DNA of 6,858 nucleotides from the NCBI GenBank assembly GCA_009780765.1, contig WQZK01000095.1:1-6858 (forward strand). Reading direction: 5' to 3'. The stretch comes from Defluviitaleaceae bacterium. Its GTDB lineage: Bacteria; Bacillota; Clostridia; Lachnospirales; UBA5962. The position numbers and the translations under genes were made by a program. Positions 5,603 through 6,858 of this stretch are shown in pieces. Under the pieces are notes generated by a model, which saw only the letters and a list, made by a program, of their open reading frames with translations, ran no database searches and had not been told where the DNA came from. Numbering within the stretch: the stretch's first letter is position 1; every line of letters starts with the position of its first letter.

Positions 5603-6340
5603 GTGAATAAAAAAATTATAACATTAATTATAACATTTATGGCAATTTTATTAACTGGATTCACAGTTTTGGCGGATGAATCTCTAGACGAAGCACCTGT
5701 TATCGAATATGAATATATAGAAACAGAATTTATCTTCGTAACAAACGCTCGTGTTAATCTTAGAGCTGGCTCTAATACAAACTCATATATTTTAAGAGTA
5801 TTATCACCTAACACTCAAGTTGAAATTATTAGCTATGATAATGGTTGGTTCAAAGTTACATATGATGAAATAATAGGATTTATTAGGGAAGACCTTTTAA
5901 CTCAGAGGGACCCAAACGCTGTTACTCAAATGGGAGAAGTTCAGCTTTTAAGCTGGTCTGAAATTAGAGATACAATTGTTACTCTACACACAGATATTCA
6001 AGTTTATGACATAGGAACTGGATTAACATATTACGTTAGAAGTTTTTCAAACGGACTTCACGCCGATGTTGAAACTGTAACTCAAGCAGATACTGATATA
6101 ATGTTTCAAACTTTTGGCAGAAGATGGAGCTGGGAGATTAGACCTGTAATAGTTACAATAAATGGAGTTTCTATTGCCGCTGCAATTAATGGTATGCCTC
6201 ACGCTGGCGGAACAATTGCTGGTAACGGCATGAATGGACATGTTTGTCTGCATTTTAGAGGTAGTAGAACGCATAATGGAAATGTTACCTATACTAACCA
6301 GCTCCAAGCGGCAGTTATGGTTGCATATAATTCGAGATAA
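5603..6340 (+). CDS. Secreted SH3b-domain protein with uncharacterised C-terminal domain
   Basis: A 245-residue exported protein. Residues 1-24 form a signal peptide (MNKK basic start, hydrophobic core, cleavage after VLA). An acidic, tyrosine-rich linker (25-45) follows. Residues about 47-101 form a bacterial SH3 domain (VNLRAGSNTN, GWFKVTYD, IGFIREDLL), which normally binds cell-wall peptide or glycan. The remainder (about 112-245) is a compact domain seen in other clostridial SH3b proteins, as far as I recall, but without a function I can name. It carries LHADVE (152-157), WSW (175-177), NGMPHAGG (196-203) and NGHVCLHFRGSRTH (211-224). The clustered H200, H213, C215, H217 and H224 could be a metal or catalytic site. 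The Cys-containing loop is loosely like L,D-transpeptidase motifs, but the ShGC signature is absent. It stands alone, with its own promoter and a terminator after it. Export and the SH3b call are firm; enzymatic function is unknown. Confidence 0.85.
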   Translation: MNKKIITLIITFMAILLTGFTVLADESLDEAPVIEYEYIETEFIFVTNARVNLRAGSNTNSYILRVLSPNTQVEIISYDNGWFKVTYDEIIGFIREDLLTQRDPNAVTQMGEVQLLSWSEIRDTIVTLHTDIQVYDIGTGLTYYVRSFSNGLHADVETVTQADTDIMFQTFGRRWSWEIRPVIVTINGVSIAAAINGMPHAGGTIAGNGMNGHVCLHFRGSRTHNGNVTYTNQLQAAVMVAYNSR

Positions 6341-6347
6341 TTTAACA

Positions 6348-6376
6348 TTGACTATACTAAAACTTTAGAGTATACT
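6348..6376 (+). promoter_or_regulatory. pncB: Sigma-A promoter of pncB, abutting the upstream terminator
   Basis: TTGACT (6348-6353) and TATACT (6371-6376) are separated by 17 bases and begin 8 bases after the SH3b stop codon. The predicted start (about 6383) falls inside the left arm of the hairpin at 6377-6407. TATACTAA occurs twice, at 6353-6360 and 6371-6378, exactly 18 bases apart. The second copy contains the -10, so these could be repressor half-sites; that is untested. Confidence 0.75.
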
Positions 6377-6412
6377 AATAACGAGTGATGCCTTATCACT
6401 CGTTATTGTTTT
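6377..6412 (+). terminator. Rho-independent terminator of the SH3b gene / 5' hairpin of the pncB leader
   Basis: The arms AATAACGAGTGAT (6377-6389) and ATCACTCGTTATT (6395-6407) pair over 13 base pairs with a 5-base loop. GTTTTAT follows, a modest T run. It lies 37 bases past the SH3b stop, so read-through from that gene should terminate here. Transcripts from the promoter at 6348-6376 would contain only about 7 base pairs of the stem at their extreme 5' end, too early to stop RNA polymerase. Confidence 0.8.
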
Positions 6413-6436
6413 ATGTGTGCTTACAAAGGAGAAAAA

Positions 6437-6858
6437 ATGAACTATAATAACCTAACTTTACTCACAGATTTATACCAAATAACTATGATGCAAGCTTATT
6501 TTTCATCCGGCAAAAAAGGTCAAAGAGTTGTTTTTGATTTGTTTTTTAGAAAAAATCCTAACAATAATGGCTATTCAATAGCCGCAGGGCTAGAGCAAGC
6601 TATAGAATATATCAAAAATATTAAATTTTCAGAAGATGATATAGAATATTTAAAATCGCTAAACAGATTTACAGAAGATTTTTTGCTATATCTTAAAGAT
6701 TTTAAATTTACTGGTGATATTTATGCAATTCCTGAAGGTACAGTTGTTTTCCCAAGCGAGCCTTTAGTTATCGTTGAAGCTCCTATAATAGAAGCACAGT
6801 TTATTGAAACTACACTTTTAAACATAATAAATCACCAAAGCCTTATTGCAACAAAAGC
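6437..6858 (+). CDS. pncB: Nicotinate phosphoribosyltransferase, N-terminal part (runs off right edge)
   Basis: The first 140 complete codons of a cytoplasmic NAD-salvage enzyme. It converts nicotinate and phosphoribosyl pyrophosphate, with ATP, to nicotinate mononucleotide (Preiss-Handler pathway). The N-terminus shows the family pattern LLTDLYQITMM (8-18), FDLFFRKNP (34-42), GYSIAAGLEQAI (46-57), FTGDIYAIPEGTVVFPSEP (97-115) and ETTLLNIINHQSLIATKA (123-140). The last is the conserved segment leading into the substrate-binding barrel. The PRPP-binding and catalytic His regions lie beyond the window. The ATG at 6437 follows AAAGGAG with about 6 bases of spacing. The leader from the predicted start is about 54 bases and matches no riboswitch I know. 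About a third of a typical protein (roughly 480 residues, from general knowledge) is present. Confidence 0.95.
   Translation, partial: MNYNNLTLLTDLYQITMMQAYFSSGKKGQRVVFDLFFRKNPNNNGYSIAAGLEQAIEYIKNIKFSEDDIEYLKSLNRFTEDFLLYLKDFKFTGDIYAIPEGTVVFPSEPLVIVEAPIIEAQFIETTLLNIINHQSLIATK

Noticed and set aside
5587..5814. Minus-strand frame opposite the SH3b gene start
   Set aside because: It overlaps the promoter-proximal part of a well-supported plus-strand gene and has no family signature.
6383..6436. Possible NAD-type riboswitch ahead of pncB
   Set aside because: The leader is only about 54 bases, with one 5' hairpin, and shows none of the conserved riboswitch cores I know.

Overview
The window is AT-rich (roughly one third G+C by eye). 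Its genes use strong AGGAGG-type ribosome binding sites, GTG as well as ATG starts, TAA stops, and promoters close to the sigma-A consensus. Together with the order metG, tatD, G5/3D-domain protein (metS-yabD-yabE in Bacillus subtilis), this points to a low-GC Gram-positive bacterium, most likely a clostridial Bacillota. The species cannot be told from the sequence.

Layout. Everything left of about 5450 is read on the minus strand. In transcription order it runs: a leaderless-looking metG operon (methionyl-tRNA synthetase, a canonical TatD nuclease, and a second divergent TatD paralog in tight tandem); a secreted YabE-like G5/3D cell-wall protein; a two-gene tRNA unit (Gly-GCC, Gln-TTG) with its own near-consensus promoter and a long hairpin terminator; and the 5' part of a SAM-dependent methyltransferase gene that runs off the left edge. 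Right of 5450 the strand switches. Back-to-back promoters at about 5478-5572 drive metG leftward and a secreted SH3b-domain protein rightward. A terminator/promoter overlap follows, then the start of nicotinate phosphoribosyltransferase (pncB), which runs off the right edge.

Functionally this is mostly a core chromosomal neighbourhood: translation (metG, tRNAs), nucleic-acid turnover or repair (TatD), cell-wall remodelling (YabE-like and SH3b proteins) and NAD salvage (pncB). I found no phage, transposon, CRISPR or obvious defence system. The points most worth a second look are: the divergent second TatD, which keeps the metal ligands but has lost several other family motifs; the C-terminal domain of the SH3b protein, with its conserved-looking His/Cys cluster; the pncB promoter nested against the upstream gene's terminator; a hairpin made of an inverted pair matching the Haemophilus DNA-uptake core; and the break in the usual yabE-rnmV-ksgA order at the tRNA pair, beyond which base composition changes.
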